NCBI RefSeq assembly: GCF_036373705.1
Contig: NC_089856.1
Coordinates: forward strand, 1,185,001-1,249,000
Origin: Amia ocellicauda
Taxonomy: Eukaryota; Chordata; Actinopteri; Amiiformes; Amiidae
Direction of reading: 5' to 3'
DNA length: 64,000 bases
Shown here: positions 1-13,100 of the stretch, one piece after another
Layout: each line of letters begins with the position of its first letter
How positions within the stretch are numbered: the first letter of the stretch is position 1
Position numbers and translations under genes: made by a program
Notes under the pieces: generated by a model
The model's input: only the letters and a program-made list of their open reading frames with translations
Databases searched by the model: none
Told to the model about the DNA's origin: nothing

Positions 1-1406
1 AAACAGACACTCATTCACCCGCTGGTTCATGTTTCTTTCTTTCTTTTTTCTTTCTTGCTTCCTCTGTATTTCTCTACCCTGCAACTCACCTTTGCCAATG
101 CGTCCCCCTCTCCATTCCTGGTAACTTTGGCACCACCGTAAGTTCTCAGTGCAACGTGGCTGATTGTGCTTCGCCTGAATGAAGTCGAGTAGATATGTGC
201 CGACAAAAAAATCAACACTGCCTCACCAGGGTCGCACTGTTCAGTATTGTTTGTGTTTTGTTATTGTGGGTTTTGTTGCTCTTTTGCGGGTCTTGCCTGT
301 TGGCTATTGTTGATTTGTTTCCTGCCAACAGCTTCCAGGGAATCCTTTACTTCATCTTTTTTTCTGAAGGGTAATCACACGGTATTGTGAGAATGATACA
401 ATCTTATCAATCAGAATAGCCTGTCCCTTAGTAACGGCCAGCACTTTTTCGTATGAAACTGTGCAAACTGCACACCGACTGCATCACTGAGGACAGCTGC
501 TAACTCTTGCTTGACACAGAGGCATTGTTGAGGTCAAGGTGCCAAATCAGGCATCTTCCTGTGTATCAGAGACACAGAACAGAGCCAGGCCGGAGACTTA
601 CCTGGCATCGCTCCTGAAGTGGCAACTTGCACGATCGGGAGTAACCGGACAGTAGAGCAACAGCCTCAAGTTGGTCACAGATGCACCTCTGCTTCATGTC
701 TCAAGGTACTTCTCTAAGACACTCTTCTAAGGGCGCAGGATAAGATGGACAGACAGGCAGACAGATATAGACAAAAAAACTTGTAATAGGCTTGTCTATT
801 GTATCCAAAGCATTGTACTTCACACCCAGTACGTGAATAACTAACTAACTAAAGCACATGCAGTATTGCACAGTATTCCACTTTCTTTACAGTGTGACTG
901 ACAAATTTAAACATCAAGGACCAAGTAGATATAAGCTTCGATAAGCAATGCTGTACAAGAGCGTGCCTGTGTCTGTTGGCTGGCGGTCGGTGTCAGGGAC
1001 CCCCCCTGTCCAGCAGTCACCTGTCTCAGCACTGAGAGCCACTGCAGGGAGTCCAAGTTATTGTTCGGGTTAGTTCAAGTTATTGTAGGTGTAGAAACAA
1101 CAGCAGCTGCGGTATGAGTGAGATCTGAGGCAGGAGTAACTTCTGTCAGTGCAAATGAAGACACATGAAATACAGTACAGGCACCACTGAAATAAAAGCA
1201 CTAAATCATACAGATTGTAGCCTGTAAGCCTCCTGCAGAGAGAAGTGTTTAAGCTGCTTTACGCACAGTGCCAAGAAGAGGAGCGCACAGATGAAGGTGT
1301 GCAGCGTGTGCACGGGGGGGAGTGGGAGTGAGGTTTTGTACAATCATCTGCACTGAGATGTGTCACAGAAGTCCCTGGGGCGGAATTTCCGCGCTGGCTG
1401 AACGGG

Positions 1407-1414
1407 TATATATA
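1407..1414 (+). promoter_or_regulatory. TATA box of the type I keratin gene
   Basis: TATATATA lies about 190 bases upstream of the keratin start codon, inside a GC-richer stretch. Transcription would be expected to begin roughly 30 bases downstream, leaving a 5' UTR of about 165 bases with no obvious intron. A strong TATA box fits a highly expressed, cell-type-restricted structural gene. The transcription start itself cannot be seen. Confidence 0.65.
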
Positions 1415-1605
1415 GGGTCTGTGTGCGGCACCGAGATCACCAGCGCCGGGCAGCCCCGCACTAGCAGTCTCTGCGCTCTCAGCTCTGTTGGACACACTGC
1501 CGCTCTTGTGCTGTTCAGATCTTGTTCTTGTTCTTGCGATTTGCAGTCAGTAGGGAAGTTGATTTCATTCTCCTTGAAGCCCTATAGATAACCCGACACG
1601 TCGCC

Positions 1606-4600
1606 ATGACTCAGCCCGGGGTCTCCAGTGAGTCTGTTATCGGAGGGGGTGGGGGCAGGATCAGCTTCTTGTCGAGTGGGCTCGATTCTGGAAGCAGTGT
1701 GGCGTCAGGGCACGGGATCCTTTCGGAAGTCACAACTGGGCTGAGCTCCGCGCCTGCCGATGCGCTAGGGTACAGGATGCGCAGTGCCGGTGGATCCGGA
1801 TTCGGGGCTGGTGGCGCCGGTGGTTACCGATTCGGGGCTGGCAGTGCTGATGGGTCAGGGTTCAGGGCTGGTGGCCTGGGGTTCGGTAGTGGCGGTGGTG
1901 CTAGGCTGGGGTTCCGTAGTGGCGGTGGTGCTGGGCTGGGGTTCGGTAGTAGCGGTGGTGGTATGGGGTTCGGGGGCGCCGGTGGTGCTAGGCTGGGGTT
2001 CGGTAGTGGCGTTGGTGCTGGACTGGGGTCCGGGGGCGGCGGTGGTGCTGGACTGGGGTTCGGTAGTGGCGTTGGTGCTGGACTGGGGTTCGGGGTCGGC
2101 GGTGGTGCTGGACTGGGGTTCGGGGGCGGCGGTGGTGCTGGACTGGGGTTCGGAGGCGGCGGAGCTGGAGCTGGCGGCGGGGACGGGTTCTTCATTGGCA
2201 ACGAGAAGGCGCTGCTGCAGGGGCTGAACGACCGGCTGGCCAGCTACCTGAGGAAGGTGAAGAACCTGGAGGCCACCAACAAGGACCTGGAGGAGAAGAT
2301 CTTCAGCTTCACCGTGTCCAAGGTGCAGGCGCGGGATCTCAGCGTCCATGAGGAGCAGATCGGGCCGCTGAGGGAGCAGGTGAGGAAACACAGGGCTCTG
2401 TCACACAGGAGGCCCTTCTGCTTTTATTATTAATCATGTACAGAGTCTTACAGAGCGAGCGACTCGTAGCGACAGCTGACCCAGTGCAGACAATCCGGCT
2501 CCGCGTACAGTTACCACTGCTGATCATTATTTATAGCGCCTTTCACGACACGGCGCTTCTAGCTACAGTTAATACAGCTGAAACAGTATTCCTCGCGTCG
2601 TAATTAAAATGTCCAAATATTTCACGTTCTTGTCTTATTGTTATTACTGATGATGATGACGAGACTTCATGTTTTCTGGCTGCTGCGCAAAAATAGCCTT
2701 TGGAGACCACACAGCACGCAGGACTGAGTCTGGAGTCTTTGGCCTCCAAATTATATTATTTTCTGTTATTGGCTCTGAAAATCCCCTTCAGTTTAGATCA
2801 GTCTGGGATGTTAAGCCTGGATCCTCGATGCAGTTTTTTTGTAAATCTATTACCCCTTGTAGACGTGGGGTGCAGAAGTTTTAATACCAAGAGAAGAATG
2901 TGTTTCAAAGTGATTCATTTGCCAATCTATTCATCCCGCCTTTGATTACAACCACAGGACCGAAAAGAAACCCTGACAAGTAGAATCCATATCTTGGATT
3001 ATGGATGGAGGAGTAAACCGCTTGGGACTCACAGAAATAGAAAACCATATCATAGAAAAAACACAGCTTTAGAAACCCCTTTCATACTGCATGGCACGCT
3101 GCGAGAACCAGCACATATTTGCCTGAAAACAATCTGCATTATAACATCCATGTGGTATTGTGTACAGAGAGGTCTTTGAACAACAAATCGACAACAAAGG
3201 CATATATTTCATACAGATGTAGAGCCCGGTCTCTTCACGCAGAATAGATGTACAGTTCAGATACATTTAGATGAATTTCAGTATGTATCCGGTACAGGCT
3301 ACTATCCATGACTTATTTCACAAACTCGTTGATATGTGTTGGGAGAGAGGGGCTATGCACTATGTTTGAAGGATTCTGGTATAATTTACTCTGTTATTTA
3401 CCAGGAACTGATCACGCAGCATAGCAGATTTAAAACACATTACTATTCTCTTTTACTCTGCTTCCTCTCTCTCTCTCTCCACCTCTCTCTCCCTCTCTCC
3501 AGATCTTGGCCCTCCTGCTGGATAACTCCCGGCTGTCTCTGCAGATTGATAATGCCAAGCTGGCCGCCGAGGACTTCCGACTGAAGTGAGTTCGCAAGTA
3601 CAGCAATCTCGAGGAAATTAAGACGAGTTTAATTATGACTATTATTTTGTTTCCACTGGCGAACTGTTGCTGTGTTGTTTTGTGTTTGTTTTGTCACTGG
3701 AGAAACACATGACTGCGGTGGGAAACAGTTTGGCTCATGCCAGGTATTATTAATTAGGCTGAAACCTATTTTATGATTTTCAAGGTGATGTATATATGTT
3801 TTGCCAGACTCTGTACAGAAAATGTGTAATTTGCTATTGGTTTGAGTTATCAACATTTCTGATATATGTTACACGTGTTTTATTGGACAGCGTATATGAT
3901 GACTTTAACGCAAAACATCCAACCGACCAAAAAAATCAAACCAGTCACTTTTCGACAGGATCGGACAGAGAAGAATTGGGGGAAGTGGTCCATCCTCTGG
4001 TTTTCATTCATGTCTGAGCACATAACCAGCCAAACACACTGAACAACTGTGGGCGGCTAAAACAAGCAATTCAACCACAGTCCCCAGTTTCTAAGAGATC
4101 CAATGATTCAGACTGTATAGTCACTATATTGCACATCCCACCCCCCGTCCTCTAAGGACAATTGCATGAATCCTGCCCTGACCCATGTCTGTCTATCTGT
4201 CTGTCTGCCCAGGTACGAGATGGAGTACAGCTTCCGCCAGGCAGTGGAGGCTGACATCAGCGGGCTGACCGGGCTGAAGCGCGAGTACGAGTTCTCCCAC
4301 AAGAGCCTCCTGCAGGACATCGAGAGTCTGCGGCAGGAGAAGGACGAGCTGAAGAAGAGGCACAGCGAGGTGGGCTCACCCCCCACTCTGCCATGTGTGC
4401 CCTCGGTGTGTCGGCACCGAGACCGTGGCGCTGTCTAGGGTTTACAGTGCTACTGTGTCATAGTTTTACTTTAGTACGTGCAATGTAGTGTTAGTGTTAC
4501 TAAGGTTTAGTGTAACAATCCTACAGTGCCATGCTATAGTGTTACAGTGCGTATTTATATGTTGTTGTGTAGTTCCACTGTGTCGTAGTGTTAGTGTGTA

Positions 4601-6428
4601 GTGTTGCAGTGCTATAGTCCTGATGCTGTGCTGTCGCGGTGATGACAGGACCTGGTTGGGATGCGTGACCAGATGGTGGGCACGGTGCATGTGGACCTCC
4701 AGGCCACCCCCGGCACCAACCTGGGCCGCACGCTGGAGGAGATCCGGGCCGAGTACGAGTCGATGGCCGTGCGCAGCCGCCTGGAGGCAGAGAGGTGGTA
4801 CAACAAGCAGGTACAGCCAGCTTCTTCATTATGGAGCTGAACTAAAGACACATAATGAATCAGTCAATCGGTCAATGCAATCACGCAATCGATGAAAGCC
4901 CTCTTTCTTAGTCGGGGGTGCCCTCACCGCTTCTTGTCCCCTGCGCACAGGTGGAGGTGAAACAGGCGAAGCAGACCCAGAGCACTCAGGCGACGGACAG
5001 CAGCAAGGCGGAGGTCAGCGAGGTGCGCCGGAACTCCCAGTCGGTGTTCGCCGAGGCGGAAGCCATGCGTGCGCTGGTAAGACACGTGGCAGTGGGGGGG
5101 GGCACAGCGGAGTGGAGCAGGATGGCCACAGCTTGTTAGGAGGGGGGCGATCACTGGATCCCCCAAGTCTCCCAATCCAGAGCGTGGTTTATTATTCTGC
5201 CACATTACTCTGGTACACCTGCTGGTCACCACAATCAGAAACGCCATCACTAACTCGCAGTGGCTGTCCACGATCCATCCCTGTGGACTTCAGGGGTCAT
5301 GTGACGAGAGAAATAACCGACCACCACGACCACAACATCAACCATAGACCTGTAACTAAGCAGCCCTGGATAAGGACACCTGCCAAGAAATACATTTATA
5401 ATAACAGCCTCAGTAATTGCATCGATCCTTGATTATTTTGGTTTGCACCCGCAGAAAGCGTCTCTGGAGCAGCGGCTGGTGGAGACGGAGGCCCGCTACC
5501 AGGCGGAGGTGCAGCAGATTGGCGCCATGGCGTCCGGCCTGGAGTATGAGCTCTCCGCGCTGCACGCCAGCATCAGCGAGCAGTCGCAGGAGTACCAGAG
5601 CCTGCTCAACATCAAGGTGAAGCTGGAGGCGGAGATCGCCACCTACAAGAGGCTGCTGGAGGGCGTGGAATTCGGGGCCGGGGCAGCGGGAGGCGGAGGG
5701 GGAGCAGCGCTGGCCGTGGCATCGAAGTCCGTGTCGACTTCTTCGTCATCCTCGTCATCGGGAGCAGCGTCAGCGGCCGTGACCGCAGAGGAGGAGAGGT
5801 GAAGGACAGGGCTGCGGCGACTGGATCAGATTGGTGGTTTGTGGGCGGATTGTAGAAGAGACTCCCAGGCCGGCTACTTCTAAGATGACTTGGAAACTAG
5901 ACTGATTTGAGTGTATTATTTGTGTGCACAGTTTTGAGAGGGGGGGCAGTACTGTGTCGTTCAGTTCTCCTGCCACTATGACAGGACTGACAGAGAGAGG
6001 GAGGTGTGGACGTGCTTTGGGACTATGTATGTAGGCAGCGTTGTGATGAACTTGCTTACAGCTTAAACAAAAAAATAATTCTGCTTTTGTGTTTGTCTTC
6101 CAGTTCCTCCACCACCACCACCACCACCACTGTGGTGAAAGGTAAGCATCAAACACCATTCTACTGGTATTATTATTATTGTTGAGCGGCTGTGCTGCGA
6201 TTCAGGATTACTTATTTTCTATTATTAAAAAGTGACAGAGACACAGCTTACACACGCAGCGGTGTAACAAAATCTACGACACACGACACTGCAAGAGCTA
6301 CACAGACACACGGCTGGCAGAGCGCTGCTGTTGTGTCGGCCTCACCCTACACACGTTCCTAATGCTGCCCCCTCTTCTTCCTCCTCCTCCTCTTCCCTGC
6401 AGAGACCAAGACCACTGTGGGGCCCTGA
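1606..6428 (+). CDS. Type I (acidic) keratin, glycine-rich head, 8 exons
   Basis: Exons 1606-2379, 3503-3585, 4213-4369, 4649-4810, 4951-5076, 5455-5798, 6104-6141 and 6403-6428 join to 569 codons plus stop. Exons 2 to 5 measure 83, 157, 162 and 126 bp, the classic type I keratin pattern. The start has a good context (cgccATGa). Residues 1 to about 195 are a Gly/Phe/Leu-rich head. The rod opens near residue 198 with the helix-initiation motif ([20 protein letters not shown]) and closes with [15 protein letters not shown] short Ser/Thr-rich tail ends in TTVGP. Keratins of this class pair with a type II keratin in coiled-coil heterodimers that build cytoplasmic intermediate filaments of epithelia. 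Which fish type I paralogue this is cannot be decided, so no symbol is given. It is tail-to-tail with the SOUL gene. Confidence 0.93.
1880..2175 (+). repeat. Coding minisatellite in the keratin head
   Basis: Degenerate GC-rich tandem units of about 30-48 bp encode repeats such as [11 protein letters not shown]. The repeat has no stop codons in several frames, so it throws off long spurious reading frames on both strands, which are not genes. Glycine loops of this kind are known from heads and tails of epidermal keratins. Confidence 0.85.
4440..4640. repeat. Degenerate TAGTGTTA-type repeat in keratin intron 3
   Basis: The intron between exons 3 and 4 is built from imperfect copies of TAGTGTTAC/CAGTGCTA-like words. 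It looks like a decayed simple repeat with no coding signal. Confidence 0.5.
5366..5405 (+). mobile_element. Degenerate SINE/LINE 3' tail in keratin intron 5
   Basis: The text CTGGATAAGGACACCTGCC, followed by AAGAAATAC and an A/T-rich end, resembles the conserved fish SINE/LINE tail (GGATAAGNGCGTCTGCTAA then an A/T-rich repeat). Only the tail is convincing; the element's 5' part is not recognisable. Similar tails occur near 14599 and 25815. Confidence 0.45.
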
Positions 6429-6527
6429 GCTGAGCACAGAGCCTCTCCGTCCACCACTTGCCGGACAGACAGACAGACCGAAGGGCGGACAGGACAGCAG
6501 CTTCTCTTACAGACACTCCATAAAACC

Positions 6528-6533
6528 AATAAA
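6528..6533 (+). promoter_or_regulatory. Keratin polyadenylation signal (AATAAA)
   Basis: AATAAA lies 100 bases after the keratin stop codon, with GT-rich sequence about 20-45 bases further on (gtgtgagtgagcctgtctttgtgg region). This is the expected arrangement of a hexamer plus downstream element, so the 3' UTR is probably only about 125 bases. Confidence 0.75.
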
Positions 6534-6596
6534 CAAACTGAAACACATGGGTGTGAGTGAGCCTGTCTTTGTGGTTTATGTTTCACTTTCTGGTGG

Positions 6597-6661
6597 AGAG
6601 AGAGAGAGAGGAAGAGAGAGGGAGGGAGAGAGGGAGAGAGAGGGAGAGAAGGAGGGAGGGA
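6597..6661. repeat. (GA)n microsatellite
   Basis: Nearly pure GA/GGA purine tract just beyond the keratin 3' end. The GA-rich and CT-rich reading frames here are artefacts of the repeat. Confidence 0.9.
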
Positions 6662-9270
6662 GTGGGGCAGAGTCTTGGTAACGCCTAACACAGTCACAGT
6701 GTTTCAAAGAGAAAAGACCTGTTCCCTTTATCACGGGTCTGGGTTGTTCGAGCTCGACTCTGCTGCCGCTGAGAGTTGGCAGGAGACAGCGAGGAAACTG
6801 CACGGTCGCCATTGTTCCTCCAGCCCAGCTTGGCTGAATTACTACGAGCTCAGGGACTCAGAGGAGATACTGGTACATGTGTCTCGTCTGCTCTGCACTG
6901 GGGTTGTGTCTGCTGTCAAAGATGCCCCCCGACACACTCACTCAAAGTCCAACAACCCAGTAAGAGCACCGGACTGGGGGAGTGGATTCGCTCCAAGACG
7001 AGGGTGGTTCATTTAGAGATAACAACCAAAAATGTCTTTCTATCATGTTATTTTTTCTCCAGACAAACTATGAAACTAATTCAAGATGAAAACAACCCAA
7101 CGAAGCACAGACCGCCGCCTTCGAGAGATACTGATAGTAAGGCATTATCAATAACGTTCCCATGTCTGCTGTCTTTTAAAGGTAGAGACTGCACTGTTTA
7201 AAAGAGCAATACTGCTGATTGTAATACAGTAGTATAGTCGTAGCAGTAGTATAGAAATGCAAACAAATCAAGAATGTATCAATGACATTGTAATAAGTTC
7301 AGTAAGTGGTATTTTAACTGGGAATGTTAAAGAAACAAATGCTTTTTTAATGGTTTTATCCAAGGTGATGTTCAACCTGATTATATTAACAAAGCAAAAT
7401 ACAGAATCAAACACATGCCAATTACTTATTATTAAATCACAACAGCCATACGTTATATGACTTCACCCGTGTGCTATAAAACTGTATGTACACAACACTA
7501 TGGATGAGATCTTAATGATTTTGATTGAGGTGAGATGCTGACGTGTTACATCTCCGTGTTGTCAAGAATGCGCATAAAGATTCGAAATGGTTCCAGAACT
7601 TCATCAGAAAAACAGGGATCTCAACCGTGCGTGGACGCTGCCATCTTGGCGCATGCGCAGACTCTTCCTTTCTCAGGCAGCGTCACGCAATCCGAAACGG
7701 ACGAAACATTCTCGGAACAGCCGATGGAAGTTCATGTGTAATGCGGTTTAGTTGCTTAACCCCATACGGTGTCACCTACAGAGTGTACAACAAGTACACT
7801 GTTACACTTTACTGTACTTAATGTGTACGTTTTTGCTTCTGTATAGATTGCACCATTCTCTACCTTTCTAATGTCACATTCCACTGAAATACCATAAATA
7901 CCATGACAATACCTTTTCCCTACAGTAACTTTCCATAGAGTTTCCTTGCATATCTCTCTCTCTAATGCACCAAGGAGGTAGAAAACAATATTGACGGACA
8001 GTAACATAGACCCCTATTGAACGCAAATCAAAGTCAATTGTAGGCTTGTTTATTATGCTGTCAGTATCGCACAACGTCACACAGGAACACACTGAAACGA
8101 TGTCATAGCATCCAGCTTCCTTGTAACTGAAGCTGATGGCGACACATTAAATCTATTATAACTATGGAGCAGCTGCATAGAATAATGTCTGGAGTATCAG
8201 GCGCCTTGGAGAAGAAATAGCGTCACAGTGTAGTTTTATTGTATAGTTAGTGTGTGTGCGTCTGTCTGTGCAGATTGAGAATGTGTACATTTGTGTTTCT
8301 GTGAAGGCATGCAAGTTTGTGTTTGTGTGTAGATGTGCTTCTCTGAATGCATGCAAACAATGCTTTCTTGCTGTCTCTCCTCGCAGCTCTTTTGCTGCTG
8401 CTGTTTGCTTTCCTCATAAACAGACATTGCCACGCCGCCCACAGGAGTGCCCTGCAAATATTTGCAGTCTCTTTGTGGGGTTAATAAACAGACAGCCGCA
8501 CAAAGCAGAGCACTGTCCTGCACTACAATACCAATGCCAGCGCTAGGTGTTGTGTGTAGGCCTGTGTCTGGTGGATCAATCATGGTTTCATGGTTTATGG
8601 TTGTGGGTTAGTAGGGGCAATAGTAGTACAGTAGTAGTGATCAATCAAAAACACCCTAAATCCCATTGACAACAATCGTAGGACCCTCCAACGTCCATTC
8701 TTTACACAGCGATAGCCAATGTGTCATAAATTACTATTATTATTGTTGAGAAGGAGAAGAAATCAGTGAGCAGCACAAGAAGGAGCAGCATTGCTCTGTG
8801 GTGTATTTCATAAATCTGCACTACGGACGTATTATTCGCTCCTGATTGGCTATCGACCATGAGATGACAATGTGTAGGTGCTCTGATGCAGATATAAAGT
8901 AAAGCTGGTAGTTGTGGTGGCATTGCTGTGCACTTGTGTGAGCTCAAGCTCAGCCTGGGGCTCGCCAGACAGTTTTCAAACAGACAAACACGCCAGAGAG
9001 GCTCCAGGCTGACCTCTGGTGGTGAAATATGACCCCCGCACTGAAGAACACGATTACAATAATTCTCTTTTCTCTGACGTCTTCAAACTCAGCTAAAATC
9101 GCCTTTCAGGTGTGTAAGTGAGTGTTTACTGTGTCTGACATGTAGACAGGTTTAGGTGACTCCCACTGCTGCCCATTACACATGCTGGCGGCCTTTCGCT
9201 GTTCTTATAAACTCCCAGTAATTTATTGCATTCGAAAGGGAAACAAAAAGACCAACTCTAAAGTGACAAC
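6662..9270. other. Intergenic stretch between keratin and SOUL genes
   Basis: About 2.6 kb with no recognisable coding exons on either strand. The open frames are short and show no family resemblance. The only notable element is the promoter-like motif cluster at 7640-7660, listed separately. Confidence 0.6.
7640..7660 (+). promoter_or_regulatory. YY1 plus NRF1 motif pair (promoter-like)
   Basis: The sequence GCCATCTTGGCGCATGCGCA contains a YY1-type core (GCCATCTTGG) directly joined to a perfect palindromic NRF1 site (GCGCATGCGC). These sites are typical of TATA-less housekeeping promoters near transcription starts. No gene was recognised on either side, so the assignment rests on motif content alone. 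Confidence 0.4.
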
Positions 9271-9271
9271 T

Positions 9272-9277
9272 TTTATT
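9272..9277 (-). promoter_or_regulatory. Candidate poly(A) signal of the SOUL gene
   Basis: TTTATT on the plus strand reads AATAAA on the minus strand, about 865 bases past the SOUL stop codon. A second hexamer lies at 9222-9227. If used, the 3' UTR would fill 9250-10141, which otherwise holds no recognisable gene. Confidence 0.4.
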
Positions 9278-10141
9278 AGACATGGGGAAACTGGCAGTGC
9301 TAAGACTACTGCGTACAGGGAAGGAAGAGACTGAAGCAGAGGTCATCGCAGGACAGCCTAACAAGCTACAAGTGTGAACTGGATCTGTGTGTGTCCCTCA
9401 GGCCGTGACGGGTCTTAACTGGAGCTGCGGCAGACTCGGTGTCGGGGTCTTGAGAGGCATTTCTAATTCCCACGTTGATTCATGCACGTGTGCTGTGTTG
9501 CTCCTATCAGAGGTGTAGGCAGCCTGGTCTCCCAGCATCCTCCTGGTCTGTCTGTTACTTCCTGTTATGGCCTGTTGTGGCGTTAGTGCGGGGACAGTGG
9601 AATTGTGGGTAACTGGCCAATCCGCTATCAGAGAAAACAGAGAGACTACAAGACTGTCCAGGCAGCTGCTTCGATTACCAAGCTGGTGCAGATACAGATG
9701 TTCTTCTGATTGCGGTTGCGAATGTTTACAGGGCACTTAAAACACAATTACAGAAACAAATCTAATTCAGAGTAATTAGACAGAAGTCTGAGAAACGGTT
9801 GCAGCAATTTAGAAAGACCCACGGAGCCGTGTGAGCTGGATTTAAAAAGCTTGGGGCGAACCCGTCAGAGCAGGGCTGTCTGGTCCAATCAGTGCTGTAA
9901 TGACTTAATTGGAGCCTTGATTGCTTAATTGGACCTACTGCTGCAGCTGCTGCAATTAACGGAGGAAGAGGGGGAAGAAAAGACTTGCAGTGGAGTAGGA
10001 GGCTGGCTGATCCCATTGTGGGGCTGAGAGGAGCAGGCGGAGTGAGTGAGGAGGAGAGGAGGCCCCTTCTGCACATCTCTCTCTCTCTCTCTCCCCTCCT
10101 CTGTCACTCAGACCCGGGCTCGGCGTGCTGGATGGCCGTGC

Positions 10142-13100
10142 TCAGGAGGAGGTAGGCGGGGGGCAGACCGGCTCCCCCTGGGTCACGTACCACACTTCGT
10201 TGCGTCTGTTGCGGAGTTTCATGGGGCTGCGGCACAGAGGAGACACAACAGAGACACGTCACACAGTGGATGGACAGCTCAGGCACAGGGTTCAGGGTTC
10301 GGGGGCTGGATTAGGGTCTGGCACTGTTGTGCGGTGGCTTCTCGGCCGCTTCGGAGCCCCCTGAACAAGAGCAGCCTCTCTGAGGCCGAGAAGCCGGTGT
10401 TGGAGTGTGCGGCGACACATGAATGCAGTGTGTGTTGTGCTGTGCTGTGCTGTGAAAGGCACTCTACGCACTACAGGTGTCTTGGCTGTGTTATGTACCT
10501 CTGGTAGCCCACTCCGTAGTGGAAGGCTGTGTTGTAGGAGGCCTGGGTGCCGTTGAGCTCCTTGGCCAGCTGGCGGGAGTAGAGCTTGGAGGTCATGCTG
10601 AGCATCCATCCCCCGAAGCTCTTCACATAGACCGTCAGCGGCGGCAGGTCAGTGAAGTAGACCTACAGAGGACAGGACGATGATGATACAGTCGCCTTGT
10701 GTGTGACACCAGCGCTGTGAGGACGCTTCACACGGACTGGCCAAGGATGATCACAGACTCACTTGCTCATTGGTGGGCTTGGGTGCTTTCTCCTGATAGG
10801 CTGAGGGCAGCAAGAAGCTGACAGTGAAGATCGCCGGCTCCCACATCTTCTTGTCTTCCGGGATGCGGATGATAACTGGGGCCGTCATGTCGATATTAAG
10901 CCCTGTGCACACGTGAACACGCACGCATACGTCACATGCACATATACACGTGTAGATGCACACACACACTCATTCAGACATGTATACAGATGCACACAGG
11001 CATGTGTACAGGAACAGAGACGCACACGTGCACACACACATAAAAGCACACGTGTACACGCACATACATGCACACAAGCATGCAAACACACACACACACA
11101 GGCATTCATGGACAGACATGCACACACAATCGAGAACACCTGCGCAGGCACACAACAAGAACACAGTCATATATAAGTACTGCTCCTCATCAACTGCTTC
11201 ACCAAAAACCTCTGTGGAAAATTCCTAGGTATTAAAATGTATGGAGAAATAGAGCGAATGTGTCAGTGTGTAGTTCAGTGCGTTAGCTCTCAGTGTGTCA
11301 GTGCGTGGTCTCTCTCACCGTCCTCGTTGGCCCCAGTGATGTATTTGAAGAGCCTCATGAAGCCTTGCCCCGCGGCGATCTCCAGGACATAGGACTCCAC
11401 GTCCGTCGACACCCACTTGGTGGCGCCGTAATGACGCACCTGTACCAACGACACACACGTGTCATCTCTCAGCTCCCACCCGGGCGCCTGTGGTGTTCGC
11501 GTGGCATCCGGACCCAGCTGGGAAGAGCAGCTGCACTCACCTCATACTTCGGCGAGTCGCAGATCGGGTCGAACACGAGGCATTCCTTCGATTCTGTGCA
11601 CAGGCTCCCGGTGCTCGAGTTGCTCGGCCTGTGTGGAGAAGAAGAGAATAAAGGAATATACAGAAACAGATTGAAGAAAACTGCCATATTATAGCTGAGT
11701 ATTCATCACTGACTGGACTGGACAGCTATAGAGTCACTGACTGGACTGGACTGTAGAGTCACTGACTGGACTGGACTGGACTGTAGAGTCACTGACTGGA
11801 CTGGACTGCAGAGTAACTGACTGGACTGGACTGGCCTGGACTGCAGAGTAACTGACTGGACTGGACTGGACTGGCCTGGACTGCAGAGTCACTGACTGGA
11901 CTGGACTGGACTGGACTGCTGCAGAGTCACTGACTGGACTGGACTGGACTGCTTCAGAGTCACTGATTTGACTGGACTGCTGCAGAGTCACTGACTGAAT
12001 GGACTGGACTGCTGCAGAGTCACTAACTGTATTGTAGTGCAGCTGCAGGGACTGGCTGTACAGCAGGACCTTGTCTCAGCAGAGGTTCACTGAGACACAG
12101 GTCCCATTTAGTCTGTCCAGCAGATTGCAGTGAACTTTTCCAACCCCCTAGACCTCCCGGTGGCCCCCGGGGGGATACAGCCCAGCTGCTGGGGAGGGGC
12201 TGGAGAGCGATCTCTTTGAAGGAGGAGTGATCGGTCACAGCTCGTCTCTTACCCCACCGACGCCTTGGCAGCGGCCAGCAAGGATAACGCGATCAACGCC
12301 CCCGGTCCCCTGGAGAGGAGGAGAGAAAACAAGAGAGCGGAGACAGGTTAGAGGCTCGGATCAGGACGTCTTTTCAGGACGTGTAGCGCCAGTGATTCAA
12401 ACCCCCGCGCCATCCTCTTGCAACCTGAGACGGGTGGGCCGCTGTTGTGTGGCATTGTGATGTGCTTTCCCACGCAGTGTATCTCTGCTCTTATCTGAGC
12501 TGTGATACACTGCGAACAAAGAGCCCGGTGTGGCAGACTGCGCTTTGTGTGTGACATCAAGGCCGTCTTTGTTTTCATTATTATTTTATTTTTTTACCCA
12601 CATTTCCTCTACCAGAATGAATGAATGAAAGAGGGTCAGTTACAGCAAACTTTCCGATTGGCTGAATAGGTTTTCAAATGCCCCCACCCTCCCAAACCTT
12701 CCTTTAATATTATGTTTTATATATAATACAATAATAATAAATCCTTCTGTGTTTATTCATCTAGAGGGTAGATCTGTTGCCCTGGGTGGTGCAGTGGGCA
12801 GTGCCAGCCTGCTCCTTTACTGCCACAGAGACCCGGGCACACAGAGACTCATGTGTCAGAGAGAGAGAGAGGCGACAACACGAACAATATATTGAGCTGA
12901 AGTGCTGGGAGCTGAAGTTACACTGCAGACTTTTTTGACTTTTGCTGTAACAGCAGCTTTGTAACGGAGCTCTGCTTGGTTTGGGTTTACGGGATGGGGG
13001 TCTGCGGTCAGTGGGTTATATATTGAAACGGGTTGTCACTGCAGTCGTGGTTTTGAACGCGAGTCAGAGAGAGGCTAATTAATCAATTAACCCACGTCGA

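Noticed and set aside
1784-2391. Other-frame proteins over the keratin head
   Set aside because: Repeat-driven shadows of the glycine-rich coding minisatellite.
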